Shown here one piece after another: positions 52,240-60,742 of a stretch of 64,000 nucleotides of DNA. The DNA comes from Actinomycetota bacterium (GTDB taxonomy: Bacteria; Actinomycetota; UBA4738; HRBIN12), in the NCBI GenBank assembly GCA_035697485.1, contig DASSCU010000015.1:171391-235390 (forward strand), given 5' to 3'. The notes below the pieces were generated by a model. The model searched no databases, was not told the origin of the DNA, and was given only the letters and a program-made list of their open reading frames with translations. The translations under genes were made by a program, and so were the position numbers. Positions within the stretch are counted from its first letter, which is position 1; each line of letters starts with the position of its first letter.

Positions 52240-53225
52240 GCCGGCGCCTCCTGGGTCACGACGAACACGGTCTTGAGGACGCGGAACGCCGAGCGCCCGA
52301 TCAGGGCGGCCTCCAGATCGTCGAAGGAGCATCGGGCGGTCACGAGCTGCTCGAGCCGCAGCTCCCCCGAGGCCAGGAGCCGCGCTGCCTCGTCGTACCG
52401 TTCGCGACGCTGGTTCGGCGGCGATCCGATCCACTCGCTCCCGACGAGGGCGATCTCGCGGTAATGCAGGTCGTTGACGTCGACCGGCACCACCGGGCGA
52501 TCGCCGAACCCGGCGAAGAGCACCACCCGCCCACCCGTGGCGCACGCCGCCACCGCGGGAGCGACGAGATCCGGGTCACCCGCGCACACGATCACCGCAT
52601 CGGCGCCCCCGTCCTCGCGCACGACGTCGACCCACCCCTCGGGCTCGAGATCCTCGGCGGCGCCGAAGGCTCGAGCGAGCTCACGCCGCTCGGCCTGCGG
52701 TTCCACCGCCACCACGTGCGCACCGGCCCGGGTCGATACGGCGATCATCTGCAACCCCATCGAGCCGGCCGCGACGACGACCACGCGCTGACCGTCGCGC
52801 ACCTGGGCTTGATCGGTCACGGCATGCAGGCAGTCGGCAAGCGGCTCCAGGAACACCGCCCGCTCGACAGGAACGTCGTGGGGCAGCCGCGTCGGCCCGC
52901 ACGACCACGGCCCGGGGTCGACGGGGATCGTCGTGAACTCGGCGTAGCCGCCGTAGGTGTCGCCGTAGACACGGTCACCGATCGACCATCCCGATACCTC
53001 GGGGCCGACGGCCTCCACCCGGCCCACCCACTCGTGGCCGGGGTTGAACGGATAGGTCCCGTCGTTCACCCCCACGCGGTACTTACGGGCGTCGGTCGCG
53101 CAGACGCCGTTGGCCTCGATGCGCACGAGCAGCTCGCCGGCGGCGGGCGCCGGCACCTCGAGCTGGTCGATCCGGAGGTCCTCGAGCCCGTGCAGCCGGG
53201 CCGCGCGCATCGTGGCACCGCTCAC
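52236..53225 (-). CDS. Zinc-dependent alcohol dehydrogenase (MDR family)
   Basis: A 329-residue MDR enzyme, start at GTG 53225 overlapping the kinase stop (GTGA); ATG 53210 is the alternative. Catalytic zinc ligands Cys and Glu/His appear in ANGVCATDARKYRVG and GHEWVGRVEAV. The structural-zinc lobe with four Cys is missing. The NAD motif is VVVAAGSMGLQMIAVS. Sorbitol-, threonine- and other polyol dehydrogenases look like this. It would oxidise the polyol to a ketose. Confidence 0.84.
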   Translation of the reverse strand: MSGATMRAARLHGLEDLRIDQLEVPAPAAGELLVRIEANGVCATDARKYRVGVNDGTYPFNPGHEWVGRVEAVGPEVSGWSIGDRVYGDTYGGYAEFTTIPVDPGPWSCGPTRLPHDVPVERAVFLEPLADCLHAVTDQAQVRDGQRVVVVAAGSMGLQMIAVSTRAGAHVVAVEPQAERRELARAFGAAEDLEPEGWVDVVREDGGADAVIVCAGDPDLVAPAVAACATGGRVVLFAGFGDRPVVPVDVNDLHYREIALVGSEWIGSPPNQRRERYDEAARLLASGELRLEQLVTARCSFDDLEAALIGRSAFRVLKTVFVVTQEAPA

Positions 53226-54556
53226 ACCGACGCTCGGTCCTCGGCGAGCGCCCCCAGCCGGTGCATCCGGTCGGCGAGGGCCTCGTACATGCCGCCATAG
53301 ACGGCGGCGAGCTCCTGCCACCGTCCTCGAGCGTCCGCATCGGGCTCCACGATGCGGCCGCCCGGCGGTGGCAGCGGCGCTCCGATCGCGGCGAACCCCG
53401 CCCGAGCTGCGGCCGCGGCATCGGGAAGGTCGACCGCCGTGAGCGGCTCGCCCAGGGCGTCGGCGGTCGCCCGCACCCAGGCTGCATCGCGCACACCGCC
53501 ACCGGCGACGGTCCACGGGGCCCCGCCGCGCACGGGCTCCAGCCGGTCGGCCAGGTCCAGGGTGGAGAGGACGACGCCGTCGAGCACGCCTCGGTAGATC
53601 TGCGCGAGCGTGGTGCTCGTCGTCAGGCCGAGCATCGCTCCGCGCGCCGCGGGGTCCCACACCGGCGCGCGCTCACCGTCGAGATACGGGATCGCGAGCA
53701 CCCCGCCACCGCCGGGTTCCATCGCGCCGGCCTCCGCGACGACGCGCTCTCGATCGGCATCGGCTGCGAGCGACGCCCCCCAGCCGAGCGCTCGTCCGGC
53801 GGTGGACGTCCAGCCCCCGACGAACCAGCCGGGTCCGACGTGAGGGCTCGAGCGCAAGCCGTCCGGCGCATCCGGCCCCTCGCGCACGACCCCCACGATG
53901 ACCGTGCTCCCCAGCAGGATCGCGGCCGAGCCCGGCTCGGTGACCCCGATGCCGGCGAGGTCGACGAACGTGTCGTAGGTGCCGACGGCGACGGGGGCCC
54001 CCGGGGCCAGGCCCAATCGCTCGCCGATCGCCGGGGTGAGTTCGCCGGCGACCTCGATGGGTTCGCGTGGATCTGGCACCGGGACCCTCGCCGCTTTCCC
54101 CTCGACGACGTGGTCGGCGGCGGTGATGCGGTCCATCACCGGGCGCCCCACGAACGTGCCCACGACGAACCCGGCGACGTCGACCACCCATGCCGCGCGC
54201 GACGCGAGGTCGGCGGGCAGGGCCTCGACCCACTCCGGCACGGGGTCGATCGGGAACAGCGGCGACGACGCCAGCGGACGAAGGTCGGGGTCGATCAGCA
54301 CCGGCGCCGGCCCGAGCGCCCCCACGCCGATCGCATCGACCTCGGTACACCCCGCGGCGCGCACCGCGGATCGAGCCGCCGAGATGGACTCGTCGAGCCA
54401 GGAACCCGCGTCGTGATGGGTGCCCCGCGACGTGCGCCGGAGATCCCGGCAGGGCGCGCGGCCGGATCCGAGCACCTCGCCCTGCGAGGTCATCACGACG
54501 GCCCTCGCGCCGCTGCTGCCCTGGTCGATGCCGAGCGCCACACGTTTCGCCGTCAC
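53222..54556 (-). CDS. FGGY-family carbohydrate kinase (xylulokinase-like)
   Basis: A 444-residue protein with VALGIDQGSSGARAVVM, the mid-domain VGTYDTFVDLAGIGVTEPGS and the C-terminal ATP site GGGVRDAAWVRATADALGEP. The family phosphorylates ketoses, alditols and related sugars. I chose GTG 54556 because TAGTGT (54564-54569) is 7 nt before it; a longer frame to 54583 is open. Site E sits 23 nt upstream of that -10. The first gene of a kinase-ADH-aldolase-transporter operon. Confidence 0.86.
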   Translation of the reverse strand: MTAKRVALGIDQGSSGARAVVMTSQGEVLGSGRAPCRDLRRTSRGTHHDAGSWLDESISAARSAVRAAGCTEVDAIGVGALGPAPVLIDPDLRPLASSPLFPIDPVPEWVEALPADLASRAAWVVDVAGFVVGTFVGRPVMDRITAADHVVEGKAARVPVPDPREPIEVAGELTPAIGERLGLAPGAPVAVGTYDTFVDLAGIGVTEPGSAAILLGSTVIVGVVREGPDAPDGLRSSPHVGPGWFVGGWTSTAGRALGWGASLAADADRERVVAEAGAMEPGGGGVLAIPYLDGERAPVWDPAARGAMLGLTTSTTLAQIYRGVLDGVVLSTLDLADRLEPVRGGAPWTVAGGGVRDAAWVRATADALGEPLTAVDLPDAAAAARAGFAAIGAPLPPPGGRIVEPDADARGRWQELAAVYGGMYEALADRMHRLGALAEDRASV

Positions 54557-54592
54557 GCGCCGAACACTACCGATTATCGTCACGGTGGAGCC

Positions 54593-54612
54593 ATACCGGT
54601 TCGATACCGGTA
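54593..54612. promoter_or_regulatory. Tandem operator boxes (site E) upstream of the FGGY operon
   Basis: ATACCGGT occurs at 54593-54600 and 54604-54611, 11 bp apart, also readable as an inverted repeat (TACCGGT/ACCGGTA). It lies 23 nt upstream of the TAGTGT -10, the same geometry as site A. A candidate GntR operator. Confidence 0.6.
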
Positions 54613-54675
54613 GCTCGGTCGGATACTCCTCGTCTCGCCACCAGAGCGACTCACGTGGAGCGACCGTGTGTTACG

Positions 54676-55002
54676 TCACTGACCTTCTGTGACTTCCCAA
54701 TCGAGGTTGCCCTGGTCGTCCCTCTGGGTGACGACGATCGTGTACGTGGTGTCGGATCGACCCTCGGCGACGCAGTCGAACGACGCGCCCGCTTCGAGTT
54801 CCACCGTCGGACAGTCGACCGTGCGCAGCTTCGTGTCCGTCTGCAACTCGATCTGATGCTTGAGTTCCTGTTCGAGCCCATCCGTGTCGAGCGTCTCGAC
54901 GGCACTCGAGGGCGGCGTGTCACCTGACGCGTCATCGTCACCGGCACAGCCGACCAGGCCGGCCAGCAGGAGGCACACGGTCACCGCTCGATGCACTCCC
55001 AC
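54676..55002 (-). CDS. DUF4333-type lipoprotein
   Basis: A 108-residue protein with a lipoprotein signal ending at the lipobox LVGC. The mature part has DCPTVELEAGASFDCVAEGR (the DUF4333 pattern: two Cys, aromatic, repeating strands) and TYTIVVTQRDDQGNLDWEVT. Exposed on the outer face of the membrane. Function unknown; common in actinobacteria. GTG start at 55002. Stands alone to the right of the sugar region. Confidence 0.78.
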   Translation of the reverse strand: MGVHRAVTVCLLLAGLVGCAGDDDASGDTPPSSAVETLDTDGLEQELKHQIELQTDTKLRTVDCPTVELEAGASFDCVAEGRSDTTYTIVVTQRDDQGNLDWEVTEGQ

Positions 55003-55049
55003 ACGATGACACAGCGAGTCGCACGGTGCCGCAGCGATCCGCGAGCCGC

Positions 55050-55811
55050 TCAGACTTTCCTGACCTTCCAGATGTGCTCCCCCGGGAAGTCACGCGCCCA
55101 CTCGAGCGTCGTGTAGGTCGTGAAGGTCGTCGAGGCGTCGGGCGTCGGGCGGAGCTCGATCAGGTCTTCGATCACGAACCCGGCCCCACGGAACAGCCGG
55201 ATCCATTCCCCGTATCCCACGTACCACTCGACGCTGGGAAGGTCGTCGTGGTACTCGGATCGGCCGAGCTCGAAGTACGGGCGATGCAGCGTTCGGTCGG
55301 GGGGTGAGTCGTCGTCGGGCCAACCGACCGCCACCCATGGCGTCGCGATGTTGAACGCCAGCACACCGCCGGAGCGAAGCACCCTCGCGCACTCCGGCAT
55401 CGTGACGTGCGGGTCGGTGAAGGAGGTCGCGCCGTGATCGCACACCACCAGGTCGAAGCTGGCATCGGCGAAGGGAAGCTCCTCGGCGCTCGCACGCACC
55501 AGCGGGAACCGCACCCCGGTACCGGCGACGTTCGCACGGGCCGTGGCGAGCTGGTTCGCCGAGAAGTCGAGCCCGATCACGTCCGCACCGCGCCTCACGA
55601 GGTTGATGCCGAACTGTCCGGCGCCACAGCCGAGCTCGAGCGTGCGGAGACCCGTGATATCGCCGAGCGCATCGATCTCGTCCTCGGGGATCGCCCACGT
55701 GCCCCAGACCACGCCGTCCCACCGATTCAGCTGCGAGGCGTTGCGGGCCTGATACTCCGCGCTGTCAGCCTCCCAGCTCGCGAGGTTCTTGCGGACGTCG
55801 TCCCGGCTCAT
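55050..55811 (-). CDS. Class I SAM-dependent methyltransferase (Methyltransf_11-like)
   Basis: A 253-residue protein with motif I LRTLELGCGAGQFGINL, IGLDFSANQL, and motif IV LPFADASFDLVVCDHGATSF. The N-terminal YQARNASQLNRWDGVVWGTW is typical of ubiquinone/menaquinone- and small-molecule methyltransferases. Substrate unknown. TAGGCT (55818-55823) is 6 nt before ATG 55811. Distinct from the 9541-10251 methyltransferase. Confidence 0.84.
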   Translation of the reverse strand: MSRDDVRKNLASWEADSAEYQARNASQLNRWDGVVWGTWAIPEDEIDALGDITGLRTLELGCGAGQFGINLVRRGADVIGLDFSANQLATARANVAGTGVRFPLVRASAEELPFADASFDLVVCDHGATSFTDPHVTMPECARVLRSGGVLAFNIATPWVAVGWPDDDSPPDRTLHRPYFELGRSEYHDDLPSVEWYVGYGEWIRLFRGAGFVIEDLIELRPTPDASTTFTTYTTLEWARDFPGEHIWKVRKV

Positions 55812-56020
55812 AGGCGAAGCCTAGTGGGTGGCAACCTGCCCCGATCAGCTCGACCTGCACGTCGCGATGCTGCTGGCACCGCGACCGCCGGGCGGTGTGC
55901 CCGGACGCTCGCGCCTTCAGTTCGCTGGGGATCGGGCCGATTCAACGAAAGGATGGGCACTCGTGGACCGGCGAGCGCCCGATCACCACGTATGCCACTC
56001 GCCGGGGGAGGTGGCGAGAG

Positions 56021-56671
56021 ATGGGCAAGAGCTCGAAGAAGAAGCTCGAGGCCAGGCTGACCGAGGCGGATGCAGGCCTTCGCGATCTCGAATCCACCCG
56101 GGCAGCCCTGACCGAGGAGCTGCGATCGGAGCGCGAGCGTCACGCCGAGGAGACGACCGCGCTGCGACGCGAGCACGAGCAGCTCGTCGAGATCAAGCGC
56201 TCGACGCAGGAAGAGCTGGCCCGCGTCGGCGAAGAACTCACCGCGACTCGCGTGGCGCTCGAGAAGGCGACCGAGGAGCAGTCTCGTCTCGCGGCGGATC
56301 TGCGCGACCGGGACGAGCATTCACGCACGCTGCTGCAAGACCTCGACGACGCCGTGGAAGCGGCGCTCGGGCAGCTGTCCGGTGCGCTGATGCGGATGCG
56401 TGACGCCGCTCCGGCCGCCGCGAGCGTCTCCACGGAGGATGAGAGCATCCCCGAGGCCGCCCCCGTCTCCACGCACACGAAAGCTCGGGCATCCGACGAC
56501 GCGACACCGGTGGACGAGGAGGCCCCCGAGCCTGACGCTCCCATCGAGGTTGCTGAGCCTGCCGATCCTCCCGGCGAGGACGACGACGCGGGCTCCTACG
56601 AGGTCGACTGGTACCGCTTCCTCAAGCACACGCAAGCGCATGACGACGAAGGCGCTCCGCCCCCCGCCTGA
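56021..56671 (+). CDS. Coiled-coil protein with acidic C-terminus
   Basis: A 216-residue protein with GGGGGAGG upstream of the ATG at 56021. A basic N-terminus (GKSSKKKLEARLTEADAGL) precedes about 100 residues of coiled coil (for example RSERERHAEETTALRREHEQ), then a Thr/Ser/Pro/Glu-rich acidic region and a C-terminal SYEVDWYRFLKHTQAHDDEG. No membrane segment. A structural or scaffold role is likely; no family is recognised. Confidence 0.65.
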   Translation: MGKSSKKKLEARLTEADAGLRDLESTRAALTEELRSERERHAEETTALRREHEQLVEIKRSTQEELARVGEELTATRVALEKATEEQSRLAADLRDRDEHSRTLLQDLDDAVEAALGQLSGALMRMRDAAPAAASVSTEDESIPEAAPVSTHTKARASDDATPVDEEAPEPDAPIEVAEPADPPGEDDDAGSYEVDWYRFLKHTQAHDDEGAPPPA

Positions 56672-56697
56672 CGTTCACGGGATGGCAGCCCAAGAAG

Positions 56698-58857
56698 CTA
56701 CGCGCCGGTCCTGTCGCTGACCGGAAGGATCCCTTCCACGGTCGTGCCGACGCCCGCGGTCGACCTGACCTCGATCGAGCCGTCGAGTGCGGCGATGCGG
56801 TCGGCGATCCCCTGGAGGCCGGTCCCGTACGACGATGTCGTCGTGTCGAACCCGACACCGTCGTCGGTGACGACGAACCGGAGCGCTCCCTCGCCGTCCG
56901 AGAGCGACACGGTGGCCCGCGAGGCGGAGGCGTACTTCACGACGTTCTGCAGGGCTTCCAGGCAGGAGAAGTAGACCGCCGCCTCGGCCTCGCGGGCGTA
57001 GCGCCCGATGCCGTCGCCCGTCACCGTGACCGGCACGGCCGACTTGCGAGCCTGCGCCTTGAGCGCCGCGATCAATCCCTGATCGGCCAGCAGCGGCGGA
57101 TAGATCCCGCGGGCAAGGTCGCGCAGTTCCTCCAGCGCCTCCGTCGCGTCTTCCTGCAGCTGCCCGGCGATCGACTGGGCCTGGGCCGGCTCCCGCTCGA
57201 CGAGCCTCGCCAGCAGGCCGAGCTTCACGGTCAGCGCCACGATCTGCTGTTGCGCGCCGTCGTGCAGGTTCCGCTCGAGCTTCCGGCGCTCCTCGTCTTG
57301 CGCCGTGACGAGGCGCTGACGTGACGAGCGGAGCTGCGCGATCGTGTCCATGAGTTCTTCGGTGAGCCCGGCGTTCCGCATCACGAGCCCGGCCTGCGCG
57401 GCCAGGTCCCGGACCAGCTTCTCCTCCGTCGCCGACAGGTTGTCTCCCGGGCGCTTCTCGATGGTCAGGGCGCCGAGCAGCTCTCCCCGGTGCCGGACGG
57501 GCTCGGACATGGATGCGCCCGCCACGACCCCCTCCTCGACCGACGACGCCGGCCGTGGTGGGAGGGGCTCGGCGTCTTCGGGCCAGGTCGCCTCGGGTCG
57601 CAGCTCCTGCCCGACCCTCACCCAGACATCGGCTCGGGCGGCGCCGGTGCCTTCCCCCAGCGCACGCGCCATCCTGGGCAGCAGCTCCTCGCTGGCGTAC
57701 GTCTGCCCGACCCGCTCCGAGAACTCGGAAAGCACCTCGTAGGGCGTGGCGCGCTTGCCGTAGACGAGCCGATCGGCGAGGCGCTGCGCCCGTCGCCGGA
57801 GCGGCTGGAACGCGAGGGCGACGATCGCCGCCGCCGCGGCCGACAACACCGGGCTGGCCCGGCTGCCGACGAGTGTGCCCACACCGACGACGATCGCCAC
57901 GTACACGAGCGTGATGAAGACCGCGAGGGCTCCGAACAGCACGGCTCGGTTGATCACGACGTCGATGTCGAACAGCCGGTACCGGAGCACCGACACACCG
58001 ATCGCGAGTGGGATCAACGCGAACGACACGATCACGAGGTTCTGCGCCCAGGTGAGCCAGCCCGGGTCACCTTCCCCGCCCCACGAGCTGCCGAGCGACA
58101 CGAACATCATTCCGGAGTAGAGCAGCGCCACGAACGCTGCGGCCGTGAGCAGCCACCGCAGCTGGAGGCGCTCGACGCCGGTCGATCGACGGAACCGCAG
58201 GACGAGGGCGATCAACGATCCGAGGACCCCGATGGGGATCACGGCGATCAGGAACTGTGCCGCCCTGAGGAACGGGCTGATCGCCTCGATGCCGATCGGG
58301 TTCGCGGCGCCGGGCACCGGCGACTCTTGCATCGGCGCGGGGTCGAGCAAGATCGCGAAGAAGACCACGGCCAGGGCGACCCCGAGCACCCACGCGAACC
58401 ATCTCCACCGCGGCGAGGGCAGATGCCCGTCCGGGAACAGCAGCAGCAAGAACGTGACGGGCAGCACGACGATCGGGATCCAGCTCGGTTGATCGAACGC
58501 GATGAGCACGAGCCCCGCGTCCTGACGGCCGGAATGGATCAGGTAACTGCCGAGCTCACTGGCGACCGCCGTCACGCCGAAGAAGACGCCCATGCCCAGC
58601 ATCAACCACCCGATCGAGTTCTCGGGTCGGCGCGACGCCAGCACGTAGCCGATCACCGGGAACATCGCGAACGCCAGCACGAAGCCGATGTCGCTGAGCG
58701 GGGAGTCGGCGGAGCCGGCGGGGCGGATCGCAGTGTCGAGGAACGCGAAGCCGAGCCCGATCGCGAAGCCGCCCAACGTGAGCCCGGCCAAGACCCGTGC
58801 GAGCGGCAGGTGGCGGCCACGCGCCGCGTCGGTGAGATGAGCACGTTCCGACAGCAC
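56698..58857 (-). CDS. Membrane sensor histidine kinase (HisKA_3 type), orphan
   Basis: A 719-residue protein, start taken at GTG 58857. About eight N-terminal membrane spans (residues 20-330; for example LTLGGFAIGLGFAFLDTAI and SIGWLMLGMGVFFGVTAVAS) are followed by a GAF-like domain and the HisKA_3 phospho-acceptor region (EERRKLERNLHDGAQQQIVA, His about 530), then an ATPase domain with ALQNVVKYASASRATVSLSD and DDGVGFD. NarL-type partners are usual but no response regulator lies in the window. Probably senses membrane or extracellular conditions. Confidence 0.86.
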   Translation of the reverse strand: MLSERAHLTDAARGRHLPLARVLAGLTLGGFAIGLGFAFLDTAIRPAGSADSPLSDIGFVLAFAMFPVIGYVLASRRPENSIGWLMLGMGVFFGVTAVASELGSYLIHSGRQDAGLVLIAFDQPSWIPIVVLPVTFLLLLFPDGHLPSPRWRWFAWVLGVALAVVFFAILLDPAPMQESPVPGAANPIGIEAISPFLRAAQFLIAVIPIGVLGSLIALVLRFRRSTGVERLQLRWLLTAAAFVALLYSGMMFVSLGSSWGGEGDPGWLTWAQNLVIVSFALIPLAIGVSVLRYRLFDIDVVINRAVLFGALAVFITLVYVAIVVGVGTLVGSRASPVLSAAAAAIVALAFQPLRRRAQRLADRLVYGKRATPYEVLSEFSERVGQTYASEELLPRMARALGEGTGAARADVWVRVGQELRPEATWPEDAEPLPPRPASSVEEGVVAGASMSEPVRHRGELLGALTIEKRPGDNLSATEEKLVRDLAAQAGLVMRNAGLTEELMDTIAQLRSSRQRLVTAQDEERRKLERNLHDGAQQQIVALTVKLGLLARLVEREPAQAQSIAGQLQEDATEALEELRDLARGIYPPLLADQGLIAALKAQARKSAVPVTVTGDGIGRYAREAEAAVYFSCLEALQNVVKYASASRATVSLSDGEGALRFVVTDDGVGFDTTTSSYGTGLQGIADRIAALDGSIEVRSTAGVGTTVEGILPVSDRTGA

Positions 58858-58969
58858 GGGAGGATGTTCGCACGGCGCGGGTCGGCGCCCCAAGGGCGCC
58901 CACCCGAGGATCCGCCGGGAGGCAAGCCTCTCGCCGGCGCGGGTGCCACCACGCGAGACGAGGGGTTCC

Positions 58970-59830
58970 CTAGCGACGCCGGAGCAACCGCTGTCCCCCT
59001 TCACGGACGATCCGACCGATGGGGGACGGAGGAACATGCGCGGTCGCGAGGGTCAGCCCCTCCGACTCCGCTCGGTCGAGCCACGCGGCCCGTGTGCGGC
59101 TCCCCTCCTCCGGATCATCGTCGCCCGGTGAGCGGAACCCGGGGTCGTTCAGCTGGAACGTGAAGTGCAAGAGGTCTCCGGTGAAGAGCACCCGTTCGCC
59201 GCCGGCGTCCAACAGAACGCACCGGTGTCCTGGGGTGTGACCCGGCGCGTGTCGCAGGCTCAGGCCGGGCGACAACTCGCGGTCCTCGATCGACGTGTCG
59301 AGCTGTCCCGTTGACTCGAGAGGGGCGATCGCCTCGGCGAACTCCCGGACGTCCTCCTCGTCGACGAAGCCTCGCATCCACGCGACGTCGGCATCATGGA
59401 GGTGGTACCGGGCATTCGAGAACCGCGGCACCCATCCGCTCGACGACGGCGTCGTGTTCCACCCTGTGTGGTCGGAGTGGACGTGGGTGAGGATGACGTC
59501 GTCAACGTCGTCCGGCACCACGCCGAGCGCTGCCAGTTCGTCCGGCAGCGTCCCACCGACGCCGAGCCATCGTCCGAAGGCCGAGTCGGGCGGGCCGACG
59601 CCCGTGTCGATCAATGTCAGGTGCGTCGGCATACGGATCAGGAAGCAATGGTCGCGGAAGTGCCACGCGTCGGCAGTGAAGTCGTCCGGATACCTCGCAG
59701 CAAGGGACCCTGATCCGCCGGGTGGAAAATCGCCGCTCCCATCGAACACCTCGGCGAGCGGGATCGACGTGTCGACGTCGAGGATCGCTGTGATCTCGAC
59801 GTTTCCGACGGTCAGCGTCGGGGCGGCCAT
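58970..59830 (-). CDS. Metallo-beta-lactamase-fold hydrolase
   Basis: A 286-residue protein with the zinc-binding motif THVHSDHTGWN near residues 114-124, then APGHTPGHRCVLLDAG and LFTGDLLHFT (later His/Asp ligands). It resembles the AttM/quorum-quenching and general MBL hydrolases with no signal. Substrate may be a lactone, thioester or phosphodiester. TAGGGT (59837-59842) is 6 nt before ATG 59830. Confidence 0.84.
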   Translation of the reverse strand: MAAPTLTVGNVEITAILDVDTSIPLAEVFDGSGDFPPGGSGSLAARYPDDFTADAWHFRDHCFLIRMPTHLTLIDTGVGPPDSAFGRWLGVGGTLPDELAALGVVPDDVDDVILTHVHSDHTGWNTTPSSSGWVPRFSNARYHLHDADVAWMRGFVDEEDVREFAEAIAPLESTGQLDTSIEDRELSPGLSLRHAPGHTPGHRCVLLDAGGERVLFTGDLLHFTFQLNDPGFRSPGDDDPEEGSRTRAAWLDRAESEGLTLATAHVPPSPIGRIVREGGQRLLRRR

Positions 59831-59920
59831 CGGAGAACCCTACCCGGGCGCATAAAGGGTCGATGTGTTGTGTGGCGGCAGAACTCGTACCGTAGGGTCT
59901 TCGCGACGATCGGAGGGGAC

Positions 59921-60058
59921 ATGAACCTCGGTGAGCGGCTGCGAACGATCATCATCGAGCCGATCGAGCTGGCGACCGACGAACCGGACGACGCCGCGAC
60001 CGAAGCGCCGATCCCGGAGCCGGGACCCCAGCCGGTGCCTGCTCGCGCGTCGAACTGA
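59921..60058 (+). CDS. Very small hypothetical protein (45 aa)
   Basis: ATG 59921 has a strong GGAGGGG ribosome-binding site 4-5 nt before it, and TAGGGT at 59893-59898 as a possible -10. The peptide starts MNLGERLRTIIIEPIELATD and is Pro/Glu/Ala-rich afterwards. It ends 3 bp before the 60062 gene, suggesting cotranscription. No family is recognised. Confidence 0.5.
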   Translation: MNLGERLRTIIIEPIELATDEPDDAATEAPIPEPGPQPVPARASN

Positions 60059-60061
60059 GCG

Positions 60062-60625
60062 ATGAGTCGGTCGCGGATCCCCGACGGGATCTCCCCGATA
60101 CCGGCCTATCGGGCGTGGAGCTACGACTTCGACGATCTGGCCGGGGCGCTGCATCCACTCGGCCGAGCAGACGACGGCATCTCTCCCTGGCTGGGAGCGG
60201 CCTCACGCTGGGTGTCCGCGTCCTGTGGGCGGAGGACCCCGGATCACTCCATCCACGAGCAGGTGCCCAAGGAGAACTGCTCGTGTGGGTTCTACTCGGT
60301 GAAGTCGTTGTCGGCCCTCCGGGAGATGTTCCCGTATGGCGGATCCAACCTCGTCCTTGGACGCGTGCTGCTCGCGGGCAAGGTCATCGAGTTCGAGTGG
60401 GGCTACCGCGCCGAGCGCGCACGCATCATCGAGTTGCTGCCGTGGAGGGGGACGGAGAACGTCGTCGAGCGACTCGCCGCGTGCGTGGGCGCGCCCGTGG
60501 GTCGAACGGTCGATCCACTCGAACTCGTCCCGCCCGACCGGGATCCTTCGTCACCTCGTCGACCGCTTCGCGGCTGGGTCCGGGCACCGCTCGCGGACTG
60601 CATCGCGAGCGCGCGCGCGGCCTGA
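60062..60625 (+). CDS. Conserved hypothetical protein with Cys motif
   Basis: A 187-residue protein with IPAYRAWSYDFDDLAGALHP, ENCSCGFYSVKSLSALREMF, then VLLAGKVIEFEWGYRAERAR and a Pro-rich tail. The C-x-CGxY motif followed by a GKVIE...GYRAE segment is shared by many actinobacterial proteins of unknown function, often small and encoded singly. It may bind a metal. ATG 60062 is 3 bp after the 45-aa gene's stop. Confidence 0.65.
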   Translation: MSRSRIPDGISPIPAYRAWSYDFDDLAGALHPLGRADDGISPWLGAASRWVSASCGRRTPDHSIHEQVPKENCSCGFYSVKSLSALREMFPYGGSNLVLGRVLLAGKVIEFEWGYRAERARIIELLPWRGTENVVERLAACVGAPVGRTVDPLELVPPDRDPSSPRRPLRGWVRAPLADCIASARAA

Positions 60626-60742
60626 TCGAACACGAGGCGCCGAGCGGACTCCGGCAGGAGTTGACGAACGTCCGTCCCGGCTCGCGGGGAGATACCGGAA
60701 CCGGGTACGGTTCGACGTGCCCGCCACATCTGTGGAGTCGCC

